This document shows positions 30,922 to 39,991 of a stretch of 52,248 nt of DNA, in pieces. Below the pieces are notes generated by a model. It had not been told where the DNA came from. It saw only the letters and a program-made list of their open reading frames with translations, and did no database searches. Numbering within the stretch: the stretch's first letter is position 1; the number at the start of each line of letters is the position of its first letter. The translations under genes and the position numbers were made by a program. Source of the stretch: a virus; the IMG/VR virus record IMGVR_UViG_3300009420_001906, positions 1 to 52,248 of that record; one strand, given 5' to 3'.

Positions 30922-30950
30922 ATTATAGTCGATCTCTCGACTTATTGCAA
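30922..30950 (-). promoter_or_regulatory. Sigma70-like promoter of iscU-iscA
   Basis: TTGCAA (30950-30945), a 17-nt spacer and TATAAT (30927-30922) on the minus strand. The predicted start is near 30915, directly before the leader hairpin. The -35 box lies next to the stop of the upstream 70-residue gene. Confidence 0.72.
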
Positions 30951-30958
30951 CTACTTTA

Positions 30959-31171
30959 TTACTTCTCGTTAACAAAATTGTACAGCGACTTAGCCGTATC
31001 AACCACTTCCTGTGTACCTATCGATTCCGAAGCTATTGCTTCTTTGTTTCCGAGTACTTCATTGTTGTATTGAATAGTATCTACTCTATTTTGTCTATTA
31101 TCTATCAATAGACCTTGAGCTAGGTTTAGCAATTCGGCTCGAATCTCGAACCCTGATTTTCCTTGTGACAT
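30959..31171 (-). CDS. Conserved small phage protein downstream of gp23
   Basis: A 70-residue protein of the FEIRAELLNLAQGLL type found near gp23 in marine T4-like phages. A helix at the start is followed by a polar stretch and a C-terminal block QEVVDTAKSLYNFVNEK. ACAGGAGGTAAC gives a strong ribosome site. It follows the gp23 terminator, so it must have its own promoter; a weak CTAAATAG box near 31232 is a candidate. Function unknown. Confidence 0.75.
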   Translation of the reverse strand: MSQGKSGFEIRAELLNLAQGLLIDNRQNRVDTIQYNNEVLGNKEAIASESIGTQEVVDTAKSLYNFVNEK

Positions 31172-31251
31172 GTTACCTCCTGTGTGTGTGTATGTCTGTA
31201 GATAAAGAGTGTCTCTATCTAACTATTCTATTTAGGCAACCTCGGACCAAA

Positions 31252-31277
31252 AAAAAGAGCCCGTAAGGGCTCTTTTT
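31252..31277 (-). terminator. Intrinsic terminator of gp23
   Basis: AAAAAGAGCCC-TTAC-GGGCTCTTTTT stem-loop (11-bp stem, 4-nt loop) followed on the minus strand by a U-rich stretch, starting 19 nt after the gp23 stop. This is the clearest rho-independent terminator in the window. The stem is symmetric, so it could also act on the plus strand, though no gene uses it there. Confidence 0.9.
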
Positions 31278-31295
31278 AAAGTTTAAAACTTTAGA

Positions 31296-32639
31296 TTACA
31301 TGATGTTGTTAACCAATACTCTTCTGTAATATACGTTAGAGTCTTTAGTTAATGCACCAGCGCCGTAAGCAGTTCCTTCAGCAAATGGATTTGCAACTAC
31401 GCCGTAACGAGTTTTAAAGCCAATTTTTGGTTGGAAAGTATTCTCACCGACCGCACGAACCATTTGTAATGGAACATATGGGCAATAGAAAAGACCAGCA
31501 TCGAAGCTTGAAGATCCTTTATAACCTAATGTGTAATAGTTACCAGTAGTGTAAGGATCGATGTAAACTCTATAACGTCCGTTAAGTACGCCGGCAAAAG
31601 TATTACCAGTGTCATCAACTTGGAGGTTGTTTGAGTTTAAAGCAGGAGCATAATCAAGCACGCCAGCCATTTGTAAAGCAGAAGCAACGTCACTTGATGT
31701 GATCAATACGTTACCCTTTCCTCTACGAGTGTCTTTTGCAATTTGGTTAGCATCTCTTTCGATTTGGAACATTAAGCCCTTGAACTTCTCAACAGACCAA
31801 CGACCATTTGAATCAGTATCTAGATCAAATGTTCCGGCGGTTGTTGTATCAGTTTGAGCACCTTGCTTAGCAACAACGTTAATTGTTCTAATGATTTCTC
31901 TGTTAATCTCTGCAAGAATTTCTGTAGAAAGAATATTCGCAAGTTCTGTTTCAGCATCTAGACCATGAATGGCTTTAAGATCCTGAGCAAGTTCCATTGT
32001 GTATTCAGCTTTCAGAGCTCTTGACCCAGCTGTAACAGATACTTTCTCAATTGAGAAAGCCATTTCAGGGAAAGCAGCGTTAGATGCATTTCCGAGAGCT
32101 TCAGCTTGGTTAGTAGACATACCGTCTGCAAAGTTATACAATCCAGCTTCAGCGTTATTCGCTGTAGCAGGTGTAGTACCGACGTTTTTGTCACCGACAG
32201 TGTTTGCACCAGCATTAATAGTTCCGAAAGCAGTATCTGCTTCGTTGTAGAATGCTTCAGTGGCTGAGTTAGCAGCAGTAGTATACTTACTTCTCATTGC
32301 AAATATAAGACCAGTAGGTCCAGACATAGGCTGAACGCCACACATGTCATATGCAACAAGGTTAGGCATAGCTCTTCTTACTAAGCTAATTAAAACAGGA
32401 TCATAGTTCTGAACGCCGTCACCGAAACCAGCTGTGCCAGTTGCGTTGACAGGAGTGTGAGTTCCTGCTTCTGAGAGGAGTGATTGTGAAGAATAAGCGC
32501 TTCCTTCTCTTAACGCTATTTCTGTATTTTCTAATAGTTGGGCTGTAACTGCTCGTTTATGAGAATCTCCGATCGTTGGTAGATCTTCGTGCTCAAGAAT
32601 TGGCTGCCACTTTTCAACTAAGTTTTGATTTAGGTTCAT
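31296..32639 (-). CDS. 23: gp23 major capsid protein
   Basis: HK97-fold shell protein of the T4 type, 447 residues (T4: 521). Typical blocks are LVAYDMCGVQPMSGPTGLIFAMRS, FSIEKVSVTAGSRALKAEYT, ELAQDLKAIHGLDAETEL and GFKTRYGVVANPF. The N-terminal region up to about residue 65 (QPILEHEDLPTIGDSHKR) would be removed by gp21. AAAGGAGA gives a strong ribosome site, a late box lies upstream, and the gene ends in a strong terminator, matching high late expression. Confidence 0.97.
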   Translation of the reverse strand: MNLNQNLVEKWQPILEHEDLPTIGDSHKRAVTAQLLENTEIALREGSAYSSQSLLSEAGTHTPVNATGTAGFGDGVQNYDPVLISLVRRAMPNLVAYDMCGVQPMSGPTGLIFAMRSKYTTAANSATEAFYNEADTAFGTINAGANTVGDKNVGTTPATANNAEAGLYNFADGMSTNQAEALGNASNAAFPEMAFSIEKVSVTAGSRALKAEYTMELAQDLKAIHGLDAETELANILSTEILAEINREIIRTINVVAKQGAQTDTTTAGTFDLDTDSNGRWSVEKFKGLMFQIERDANQIAKDTRRGKGNVLITSSDVASALQMAGVLDYAPALNSNNLQVDDTGNTFAGVLNGRYRVYIDPYTTGNYYTLGYKGSSSFDAGLFYCPYVPLQMVRAVGENTFQPKIGFKTRYGVVANPFAEGTAYGAGALTKDSNVYYRRVLVNNIM

Positions 32640-32671
32640 TAGTAGTTCTCCTTTAATTTATACCCTAACAT

Positions 32672-32679
32672 TATTTATC
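32672..32679 (-). promoter_or_regulatory. Late promoter box GATAAATA for gp23
   Basis: A one-mismatch form of TATAAATA on the minus strand, overlapping the TAA stop of gp22 and 33 nt before the gp23 ATG. The distance and the strong ribosome site fit a late unit. Confidence 0.62.
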
Positions 32680-33709
32680 TTTTAACGGTACGCGAAATCG
32701 CACCGGCATATCTCTCCATTAAAGGATCGACTGCAGCCTTTTCCTCTGCTTCCTGGAGAGGCTCTTCGAAAGTCTCCTCAGTTACGGCTGTTACGCTCTT
32801 TGAAGCAAAGTACTGAGTCTTAATGACATCTAGTTTTGCTTGAAAGTCATCAAGGCTATCATACTCTATACCTTCAGCAAGTGCTGAAAGCTTTTCCTTC
32901 TGAGTAACGGTCAATGATTCTGATTGCTCAGCAACATATGCGCTCTTCAAAAGACTATCAATATCGTTCTGAAGTTCAATCTTCGAAGCAACTGCTTCGT
33001 TTAGATCGGCTTCTAATTTCTCTGCTCGTTCGATTTGCTCTGCAGCAAGATCAATCTTCTCTTCTGGAAGATCAACGAAGTTCTCTTCGAATAAGCCTTT
33101 GAGGCCTGACATGAAGTTTTCAGCGATTTCTACTTTAATAGCAGATTCGATTGCAACTTCGTTCTCAGATGCCCACTCTTCAGCGGCATATGAAAGGTAC
33201 TTGTCTACCTTAGTGTTTGTTTCTTCTATATAAGATGAAGTAGCTTCTTCAAGCTTTGCTTCGAATTCTTCTTCTAGTCTAAGTTGCTCTGCAATTACTC
33301 TAGCAGTTACTGCTGCAGTGAAAACTGTTTCAGCTTTTTCCATGAATTCTTCAGCAAGTTCTTCGCCATCAAAAATATCCTCGATGTCTTCTCTCATACC
33401 TTTTGTTTTAATGCTTGCAGCATTTTTAGAAGAACCACCGCCAGCAGCAGGGCCCTTTCCAAAAATTGTGTTGTAAGCATCGTTGACTTCTCCTTTACCA
33501 AAAGAAGATAATTTTTGTACTACCGCAGCTACCATACCGGCCTTAGATAAAGTTGGCATTGCTTTTTCGCCATCGTCTTTGTCTGCAGGTCTTTTGTTGC
33601 TCTTAGTAGAAACTGGGTCAGCAATCATAGAAGCATCGCCTGTGGCTTTGAATTCATCAAGTCCGACTGCAGCTTCGCTGTTCACTGTTTCCATTTCTTT
33701 TTTAGCCAT
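32675..33709 (-). CDS. 22: gp22 prohead scaffold core protein
   Basis: The main scaffold that fills the prohead and is cut away by gp21. The 344-residue protein is highly charged and helical, with long Glu/Ala-rich coiled-coil stretches (residues 110-300), as for T4 gp22 (269). Its N-terminus MAKKEMETVNSEAAVGLDE is followed by a Lys/Asp-rich linker. The C-terminus ends in basic SRTVKR. Position between gp21 and gp23 is the T4 order. Confidence 0.9.
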   Translation of the reverse strand: MAKKEMETVNSEAAVGLDEFKATGDASMIADPVSTKSNKRPADKDDGEKAMPTLSKAGMVAAVVQKLSSFGKGEVNDAYNTIFGKGPAAGGGSSKNAASIKTKGMREDIEDIFDGEELAEEFMEKAETVFTAAVTARVIAEQLRLEEEFEAKLEEATSSYIEETNTKVDKYLSYAAEEWASENEVAIESAIKVEIAENFMSGLKGLFEENFVDLPEEKIDLAAEQIERAEKLEADLNEAVASKIELQNDIDSLLKSAYVAEQSESLTVTQKEKLSALAEGIEYDSLDDFQAKLDVIKTQYFASKSVTAVTEETFEEPLQEAEEKAAVDPLMERYAGAISRTVKR

Positions 33710-33762
33710 TTTTACGACTCCTCTAAAATTTAATTAAAACTATTTTAATACTTTATATGTAT

Positions 33763-33770
33763 TATTTATA
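33763..33770 (-). promoter_or_regulatory. T4-type late promoter box TATAAATA for gp22
   Basis: Exact consensus on the minus strand, 54 nt before the gp22 ATG and just after the gp21 stop. Confidence 0.72.
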
Positions 33771-33776
33771 AAAACC

Positions 33777-34439
33777 TTATACTAGCGAGTCAAGAAACTT
33801 CTGGAAGAACTCAAATTTGCGTTCTTGAAGTTGTTTAACACTCTTCGTTCCGGTTTTTATTACCTCATCTATAACTCGTTGTGATCTCCATTGACCTTCA
33901 GCAGCGTTATAAACCCAATCCACACCCTCCATAACACCTCTTACATAAGCATCAGGTGCAGATGGATCAGCAACAATATCGGCTGCTGTAGCTAGCATGA
34001 AATCACTTTGTACTTCCATAACATCTCTGTTAGGCTTTATTGATCCCATACCTCTTGAAGATACACCTAGTTGTGCGCCTTCATCCATTAGATTTTTTAC
34101 GATTTGTCCATAAGGAGTATCCAAAATCTTGGCTCTTCCTATGAAGTTGTCTCCATCCTCTTTCAAAGATGTAATCATATGTGAAACTCTTTCTAGGTTG
34201 ATAGTTGGACCTGAAGGGTGACCTAGTTCACCATATGCTCTCTTCGCATCTATATTGTCTTTAATATAGCGACCAACTTCTTTGGTCATTGTTTCCTTAG
34301 GATACATACGACCATTTCTATTCTTTAAATTTGATTGTAAGAATACGCCTTCAATAAAGTAGTTCTGTTTTCCGTCTTCTGTTTTACCTTCTTTTAGGTA
34401 TTCAAAGTCTGAAAAGGTTACTTCTGTTATTAGCTTCAT
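33777..34439 (-). CDS. 21: gp21 prohead protease
   Basis: Serine protease that matures the prohead. The 220-residue length fits T4 gp21 (212). GELGHPSGP carries the catalytic His74, and LGVSSRGMG the Ser (127/128). The N-terminal EGVFLQSNLKNRNGRMYPK is the family mark. Cleavage sites in gp22 and gp23 would be of the short [small]-x-E type, as in T4, but were not mapped here. Confidence 0.94.
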   Translation of the reverse strand: MKLITEVTFSDFEYLKEGKTEDGKQNYFIEGVFLQSNLKNRNGRMYPKETMTKEVGRYIKDNIDAKRAYGELGHPSGPTINLERVSHMITSLKEDGDNFIGRAKILDTPYGQIVKNLMDEGAQLGVSSRGMGSIKPNRDVMEVQSDFMLATAADIVADPSAPDAYVRGVMEGVDWVYNAAEGQWRSQRVIDEVIKTGTKSVKQLQERKFEFFQKFLDSLV

Positions 34440-34448
34440 ATCTTTACC

Positions 34449-34694
34449 TTAATTCGCGAACCCGACTGGGGTTCCGTTTATTGTAGGAGCGCATGCTATC
34501 TTGTCTGTTGGAGACTTAGCGATAAGATGTGTACCTGCAAGTAATGTTGTAGTACCAATAGCTGCATCAGCTGCTGTTGTTAAAGTAACAACTGTTGCTG
34601 CTGCTGTAGCATTGATTTTGATTAGTCTAGCACCGCTAAAATTGGATGCGGTGGAGGTGATTGATGCTTCTGCGCCTTTAATGTCGATGATCAT
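34449..34694 (-). CDS. Small Ala/Thr-rich protein, probably virion-associated
   Basis: An 81-residue beta-rich protein (MIIDIKGAEASITSTASNF...) with low charge and many Ala and Thr residues. It overlaps the upstream gene as ATGA, inside the head operon between gp21 and the next gene. Composition resembles head-decoration or accessory capsid proteins, but no family is recognised. Confidence 0.6.
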   Translation of the reverse strand: MIIDIKGAEASITSTASNFSGARLIKINATAAATVVTLTTAADAAIGTTTLLAGTHLIAKSPTDKIACAPTINGTPVGFAN

Positions 34695-35218
34695 TGCGCT
34701 TCATCTCCCATTGATATAGCAAAGTCAACCATTCTTAGGAAATCTTCTTCTGATGTTTCAAGCTTCTCTAAGAACTTCTCTGAATTTTCATCGTTTAAGA
34801 ATTCCATTACGTTAACAATATTTCTAGCTGTATCAGGATCTACATCGATCATTGTGCCGTCTGTTAGCTCAACTGAGCGCTCTTCATCGGCTTCTACTAT
34901 AGCTTGTATATCATCAAGTACTGACTCTTGAAAATCTTCTAAGAGATCTTCTTCTGAAAGGATTGACTCAAGAACAGAATTAACGTCTTCATTAGCTAAC
35001 TCTTCTTCATCTTTAGTCAGGTGTGTTCTTTTCGATGTATCTTTCTTCATCGACTTAGCGTTAAGAATATCCATATTCTTTTTGCCTGTTGGGTGTTCAG
35101 GATCGTTTATGACGGCAGTATGAAGGTTTTTAAAGTCCTTCTCGCCTTCAGCTTTATCACGACCGTGATGAGGCAGTTTGCCTACTGCTTCAAGAATGTC
35201 TTTAAGTTTCTTCGCCAT
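34691..35218 (-). CDS. Hypothetical head-operon protein
   Basis: A 175-residue charged, helical protein. The N-terminal third is basic (KKLKDILEAVGKLPHHGRDK) and the remainder strongly acidic (SVLESILSEEDLLEDFQES). The pattern suits a scaffold/core component that can be proteolysed, and the gene lies between the acidic core protein and gp21. Function unassigned. Confidence 0.65.
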   Translation of the reverse strand: MAKKLKDILEAVGKLPHHGRDKAEGEKDFKNLHTAVINDPEHPTGKKNMDILNAKSMKKDTSKRTHLTKDEEELANEDVNSVLESILSEEDLLEDFQESVLDDIQAIVEADEERSVELTDGTMIDVDPDTARNIVNVMEFLNDENSEKFLEKLETSEEDFLRMVDFAISMGDEAQ

Positions 35219-35227
35219 TTTATTCCT

Positions 35228-35599
35228 CTATTGACTTGATTCTTCTTCAGAATCGTCTTCTATTTGTTCTTCTTCAGTTGGAAGCTCTTCTTCAGGATTT
35301 TCATCCTCGTCATCTAGTGCAGCTTCCAGCTCATCATCTGTGACTTCTGCGTCGAGTCCATCTTCTTCCGGCTCAACATCTGCTACTTCTTCAGGTGCTT
35401 CTGCTTCTGCTTCAACCTCTTCTGGTTCTTTATTACCAACCATGGACTGAACTACTTCATCTCTCTTACCAGAGATAACATCTGCTACTCTATTTAGCAT
35501 CTCGTCATCGAACGCTTGCTTAACTGATACTGGTTTATCGCCTATAGCGCCTTTAACAATATCATCAACATTCACTTTATTATAATCTACATCAGGCAT
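35228..35599 (-). CDS. Acidic prohead core protein (gp67/gp68-like)
   Basis: A 123-residue protein in which Glu and Asp dominate the last 70 residues (EEVEAEAEAPEEVADVEPEE). It lies directly after the portal gene, where T4 has gp67 and gp68. Two ATGs are possible. GGAG is only 1 nt before the first (35605) but 7 nt before the second (35599, MPDVDYNKV), so the second is chosen. A late box lies 23 nt upstream. Assignment is by position and composition. Confidence 0.65.
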   Translation of the reverse strand: MPDVDYNKVNVDDIVKGAIGDKPVSVKQAFDDEMLNRVADVISGKRDEVVQSMVGNKEPEEVEAEAEAPEEVADVEPEEDGLDAEVTDDELEAALDDEDENPEEELPTEEEQIEDDSEEESSQ

Positions 35600-35621
35600 A
35601 TTCATTCTCCATTATATTTAT

Positions 35622-35629
35622 TATTTATC
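35622..35629 (-). promoter_or_regulatory. Late promoter box GATAAATA after gp20
   Basis: A one-mismatch late box on the minus strand, 22 nt before the chosen start of the acidic core gene, giving a leader of about 17 nt that includes GGAG. It lies between the portal stop and that gene. Confidence 0.58.
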
Positions 35630-35654
35630 ACACCTCTAAACGAGATCTCAGCAT

Positions 35655-37220
35655 CTATTGCTCTTCTGGTTCAGTTTGATTCCATGGTGCTTCAGGATGA
35701 GACCCCCCGCCGGGTCCAAAGTCCTGTTCATCACTGGATTCTTGATCCATAGATGACTTCATATCAGCTATCTCTTGCTCGTTTAATCTTAGTATATTCT
35801 TACGTACCCAGTCTTTCGAGAAGTATGTTCCAGTGTGTTGAACAAGAGCATCTAACGTTTGTAGTCTTTCTCTTACAACTTCTGAATCTTTTAATTCTGC
35901 GAAGTGATTGTCTTCAACGTAATCAAACTTAACATAATGAATAGCGTGATGCCATTCATCTATTGTCATAACACTCTTAAGTGCTAATTGTTTCTCTAAC
36001 GCTTTAATAAATAATAGGCTGAATCGTAATCTTAATCTTCTGATAAACTTATTAAATTTAAGTTCATCTCTTGAAATCTCTGATGCTCTGCCTAGAGTGA
36101 AGCCAGCGTCTGGCTCTAATCTACTAACAGGCACATTAAGAGATCTATATAATTTCTTTTTAAAGTATTCTATATCTTCCATCTCACCTAGATTTTGTCC
36201 ACCAGGTAAGGTTGTTATTTCTGTCCCTCTGCCGCCTTCTCTTCTAGGTAGCCAGAAATCTTCCATCATAGTCATAAACTTACGATCATCTCTGATCTCT
36301 CCTGAAGCAGCATCGTAGACTAATCTGTTCTTATGCTTAGTCATCATATCTCTTAGATATTGTTCTGCCTTCATTTTAGGTAAGTTACCTACGTCGATAT
36401 AAAAGATTCTTCTCTCAGGGGCTCTCGATATTCTGTAGATGACTGATGCATCCTCTAACACTTGTAATTGGTTAAGAGGTTTAATAGCTTTATGCAAATG
36501 CGATAAAACCATTTTATTGTATTCGTCTGTTAAGCCAGATGTAATATGTAATATACTATCCTTGGCTATTTTAAGTCCTTGTGCTCCGCCCGCTACAATT
36601 GGGTCCGGTGACATAGTTGACTTGGAGTGGAACCCTTTATCATTAAAAATATAAAATTCATTTATAACTTTAACAACCGGTACACCGCCTTGCTTGACTT
36701 TCTTAGTTTCTCTAATAAGTCTGATCTTTCTTGGATCAATATATCTTAGCTCTTTTATACCTTCTTCAGGCTTATCTTCATCGATGACTGCATGGAAATA
36801 CATACGACCGTCAACGTACCACTTACGAAATAATTCGTAGCCGCCTTGATTGAGATAAAGTAATTCAGATATTTTTTTGAATTCTGCATCGATAAGATTT
36901 TTAACCTTAGTGCTAAAATCGGTACCATCTAAATTAATATCAACTACTGGCTGAGTAGGATCTGATATAATAGTTTCATTAATGATATCGTCGATTGCAT
37001 GTTCGACTTCAGGTTGTAAAGACATCTTACGATAGCGAGTAACCAATTCAGCTTCGTTCTTTGCCGTACCTTCTAGGTCTACGTACGTTCCATACATGCC
37101 ACCTGTAGTGGTAACATTAACAGCTCCGTCATCGTACTGAGGTGTGACAAAAGAAGGTTGCGTCTTAGACTCTTCTTCCGCTTGCTTACGCTTTATTTCA
37201 AAGCCAAATAATTCAGCCAT
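35655..37220 (-). CDS. 20: gp20 portal vertex protein
   Basis: Dodecameric portal through which DNA is packaged. The 521-residue length matches T4 gp20 (524). Typical blocks are VTRYRKMSLQPEVEHAIDDI, YVDGRMYFHAVIDE, EDASVIYRISRAPERRIFYI, PGGQNLGEMEDIEYFKKKLY and RASEISRDELKF. GGAGATCACAA precedes the ATG. The C-terminal tail is acidic and Gly/Pro-rich. Confidence 0.97.
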   Translation of the reverse strand: MAELFGFEIKRKQAEEESKTQPSFVTPQYDDGAVNVTTTGGMYGTYVDLEGTAKNEAELVTRYRKMSLQPEVEHAIDDIINETIISDPTQPVVDINLDGTDFSTKVKNLIDAEFKKISELLYLNQGGYELFRKWYVDGRMYFHAVIDEDKPEEGIKELRYIDPRKIRLIRETKKVKQGGVPVVKVINEFYIFNDKGFHSKSTMSPDPIVAGGAQGLKIAKDSILHITSGLTDEYNKMVLSHLHKAIKPLNQLQVLEDASVIYRISRAPERRIFYIDVGNLPKMKAEQYLRDMMTKHKNRLVYDAASGEIRDDRKFMTMMEDFWLPRREGGRGTEITTLPGGQNLGEMEDIEYFKKKLYRSLNVPVSRLEPDAGFTLGRASEISRDELKFNKFIRRLRLRFSLLFIKALEKQLALKSVMTIDEWHHAIHYVKFDYVEDNHFAELKDSEVVRERLQTLDALVQHTGTYFSKDWVRKNILRLNEQEIADMKSSMDQESSDEQDFGPGGGSHPEAPWNQTEPEEQ

Positions 37221-37284
37221 TTGTGATCTCCATTATAAAAAAGAAGATTGCCAGACTAATTGATAGCCTGGCTCTCTTTCAATA

Positions 37285-37292
37285 TATTTATG
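37285..37292 (-). promoter_or_regulatory. Late promoter box CATAAATA for gp20
   Basis: A one-mismatch late box on the minus strand overlapping the gp19 stop, 65 nt before the portal ATG. Confidence 0.55.
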
Positions 37293-37833
37293 TGCCCGCG
37301 TTTCCAGTTGCACCAGATACAGTCCAGTAGTCGTATTGAAAAATACAACTGAATTGTTGGATCTGATCTACAGCTTCCCAATCTAATTGAATCTCTTCAA
37401 TTTGAGCTGGATAAATTCCTACGAACTTATACTCTCTGATCGGTACCCCAGTTTTACTAAACTGAGTTACTGTTGCATCTGACTTATACGCAGAAGGACT
37501 TGCACTACCAAACCCTCTTACATTTTCTTGATGGGCGTTTATTTCATGTGACCAAGCTTCTAATGCATTTCTGATTAAAAAGTCTTCGTCATTTAAAATT
37601 GTAACAGGCCATTCAGCGAATGTTCTGTCCCCAGCAATTTTTAGTTTCCTTCCAAAGTAAGGTACTTCAATTAACCCTAACGTTGAGGCTGGGATCTGAG
37701 AAGCTCTGATTAAAAATGGAGCCTTCAAGTCGCCAGCTGATTCAGCCGGGTTATTTATTCGTACTTGGAATAAGGAAGGACGTGCGCCGCCTAATGTAAG
37801 CTGCGATCTAATTTCGTTTATATTAAATGCCAT
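37288..37833 (-). CDS. 19: gp19 tail tube protein
   Basis: Forms the hexameric inner tube. The 181-residue protein (T4: 163) has the family marks RPSLFQVRINNP, FLIRASQIPASTLG, EVPYFGRKLKIAGDRTFAEW and the end QFSCIFQYDYWTVS. AGGAG precedes the ATG, 10 nt after the sheath gene stop, so sheath and tube are made from one transcript. Confidence 0.96.
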   Translation of the reverse strand: MAFNINEIRSQLTLGGARPSLFQVRINNPAESAGDLKAPFLIRASQIPASTLGLIEVPYFGRKLKIAGDRTFAEWPVTILNDEDFLIRNALEAWSHEINAHQENVRGFGSASPSAYKSDATVTQFSKTGVPIREYKFVGIYPAQIEEIQLDWEAVDQIQQFSCIFQYDYWTVSGATGNAGT

Positions 37834-37843
37834 GTCTTACTCC

Positions 37844-39934
37844 TTAAAATTTTCCAACTACTTCACTAAATTCTACACCCGATCTAACGGCTACAAAGTT
37901 TAGTTGAATAAAGTTAATTGATCTAGCAGGTTTGATATAAATATCTCCTACAAATTCGTTTCTGTCGATTACTTCGCCAGTGTTGTTTGAATCGTTACAT
38001 ACAACCCTAAAGTCATATATTCCTCTTCGCCCTTGAACATCTCTTAAGAAAGGCTCAACTAGGTTAACAAACTGTGATCTAGTAAACTCATCATTGAACT
38101 CGAACAATGTGAAGTTAGAAGCTGTACTAATTGCTTTCTCTAGAACGATGAATAAACGTCTTACGTTGATTCTATCGAATGCAGAAGGCTTACTTAGCAA
38201 TGTCTTATCACCAAATAGAACTGTTCCCTGACCTGGGAATGCAACTACTGGGTTAACACCTGCTTTGTAAAGTACATCTCTATATGCTTGTCTTGGGTTG
38301 AACGCTAACTTAATTACGTTTTTGATCTGACCTCTATTGAAACCACCTGGTGAAAACCAAGCATCTCTTTCGTTGTCAGTTCTAGCACAAAGACCAGCTA
38401 CGTCGCCATTTAATGGGACCCATCTGTAAACGTCGTTGTACTTATCGTAAGCGTATTTATAACCACTATCTAACATAGCATAAGAAGACGATCTACAAGT
38501 GTTTCTAAATGCGACGACATTGTCTGCTGCTGTTGAAGGGGCTGTAACGTCTACGACATCCGCTTTGTCTGGCGAACCAAACGCAACGCAATCTTTTCTT
38601 ACTTCGCAAATATTATCGATTACGTAGTTAAGTAATGCTTCACCGTTGGTGCCGCCTTTACTCTTACCTATCATTACTAATGATACATCTACATCTGCTC
38701 CGTCTGAGAACAAGTCGTAACCAACTGCTATATCTCCTAATGAGATACTAGATTCTGTGCTACCATCTAGGCCACCTGCGAAGTCAAGCTTCACCGGAAG
38801 TGCTGTAGATAATGCAGTCAATCCAGAAGCAATTCCTGGTGTGTGACCTGATACTGAATTTACAAAGTAAATCCATTCAGAAGCATCGTTAATTTTGTCG
38901 TAGTAATAAGTAGATTCGCCGCTTTCGTTTTTAGCGTCAGTGGCTCTTGAAAGAGCTTCCCATTTCTCAAGAATTGTTTCTTGAGTTCCGGTAATGTCAC
39001 CAGCTTCATCTACTACTACAACATGAACTTCATCACCTGCGCCGCCTTTTCCAGCTGCGTAAGTTGATGTGCCTGGAGCATTGTCGAATGAATCGCTATA
39101 CTTCCAGAACCTTTGTATTGTTCCTGTACTATAATCAGTAGATAATGTGAATCTATTATTTAATGTAACCGTTCTGCTAGCTGTAAATACACCACTGCCG
39201 TCATCGACATATGTATCTGAACCTGCTGCAGCTATTGATTTAATGCTTAACTTCTGTTCACCTATAGAAGAGTTACCTACTTTAACTAGGTCTCCTACTT
39301 GTAAATCAGCAGCAACACCTGTCAATAAGGTTGTTAATGTAGCGTTTGCAACACTACTTGATGCGCCTTTCAATGCTATGGTTGCACTAGTGCTACCAAT
39401 ACTGAAAGACATTTTTGTAACTGTATCTGATGTTGCAATGTCTGCGTTTGCACTTGCAGCGCCGCCGTTAATTAAAACAACGTTGCTTTGCCAAGCACTC
39501 GTACTATCACAAACCTCTACTCGTAAACCATTACCCCTAACACCGACATATTTTGCCGCGGTGATATGAGCATCGTTAGCAGCAGTTACTGCAGCGTCAA
39601 GAGAATCTGAATTCTTTAAAGAGATTCCAGATGTATTCCCGCCTGCAACAACACCAGTAGCATTTCTTGCTGCTGATGAAACTGTTCTAACAACGTATAG
39701 TTTATTTCCATAAGACAAAAAGTTGGCAGCAGTGAAAAAAGTCTCTGCGTTGTCAGATGTTGGTTCCCCAAATCTAGCAACTAAAGATGTTTCACTATCA
39801 ACTAGGACTCGCTGTTCAGCGGGACCCCAATTGAATACGCCAGCTATTGCGCCTTCTGTAGTAGAGACTGCAGGTACGACTGTGGTTAAGTCTATTTCGC
39901 TTACATTTACACCAGGACTAACTTGAAATCCCAT
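37844..39934 (-). CDS. 18: gp18 contractile tail sheath protein
   Basis: The 696-residue sheath (T4: 659). N-terminal SPGVNVSEIDLTTVVPAVST and FVVRT-like early strands, an expanded variable domain (residues 90-340) rich in Ala and Ser, and the conserved C-terminal FNPRQAYRDVLYKAGVNPVV, INVRRLFIVLEKAIS and NFIQLNFVAVRSG. GAGGAGACATAAT is the ribosome site. Confidence 0.97.
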   Translation of the reverse strand: MGFQVSPGVNVSEIDLTTVVPAVSTTEGAIAGVFNWGPAEQRVLVDSETSLVARFGEPTSDNAETFFTAANFLSYGNKLYVVRTVSSAARNATGVVAGGNTSGISLKNSDSLDAAVTAANDAHITAAKYVGVRGNGLRVEVCDSTSAWQSNVVLINGGAASANADIATSDTVTKMSFSIGSTSATIALKGASSSVANATLTTLLTGVAADLQVGDLVKVGNSSIGEQKLSIKSIAAAGSDTYVDDGSGVFTASRTVTLNNRFTLSTDYSTGTIQRFWKYSDSFDNAPGTSTYAAGKGGAGDEVHVVVVDEAGDITGTQETILEKWEALSRATDAKNESGESTYYYDKINDASEWIYFVNSVSGHTPGIASGLTALSTALPVKLDFAGGLDGSTESSISLGDIAVGYDLFSDGADVDVSLVMIGKSKGGTNGEALLNYVIDNICEVRKDCVAFGSPDKADVVDVTAPSTAADNVVAFRNTCRSSSYAMLDSGYKYAYDKYNDVYRWVPLNGDVAGLCARTDNERDAWFSPGGFNRGQIKNVIKLAFNPRQAYRDVLYKAGVNPVVAFPGQGTVLFGDKTLLSKPSAFDRINVRRLFIVLEKAISTASNFTLFEFNDEFTRSQFVNLVEPFLRDVQGRRGIYDFRVVCNDSNNTGEVIDRNEFVGDIYIKPARSINFIQLNFVAVRSGVEFSEVVGKF

Positions 39935-39972
39935 ATTATGTCTCCTCTAAAAATCAATAAATCGTCTGATTA

Positions 39973-39980
39973 TATTTATT
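39973..39980 (-). promoter_or_regulatory. Late promoter box AATAAATA for gp18-gp19
   Basis: A one-mismatch late box on the minus strand, 39 nt before the sheath ATG and 12 nt after the terminase stop. Confidence 0.55.
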
Positions 39981-39991
39981 AAAACCGGTGG

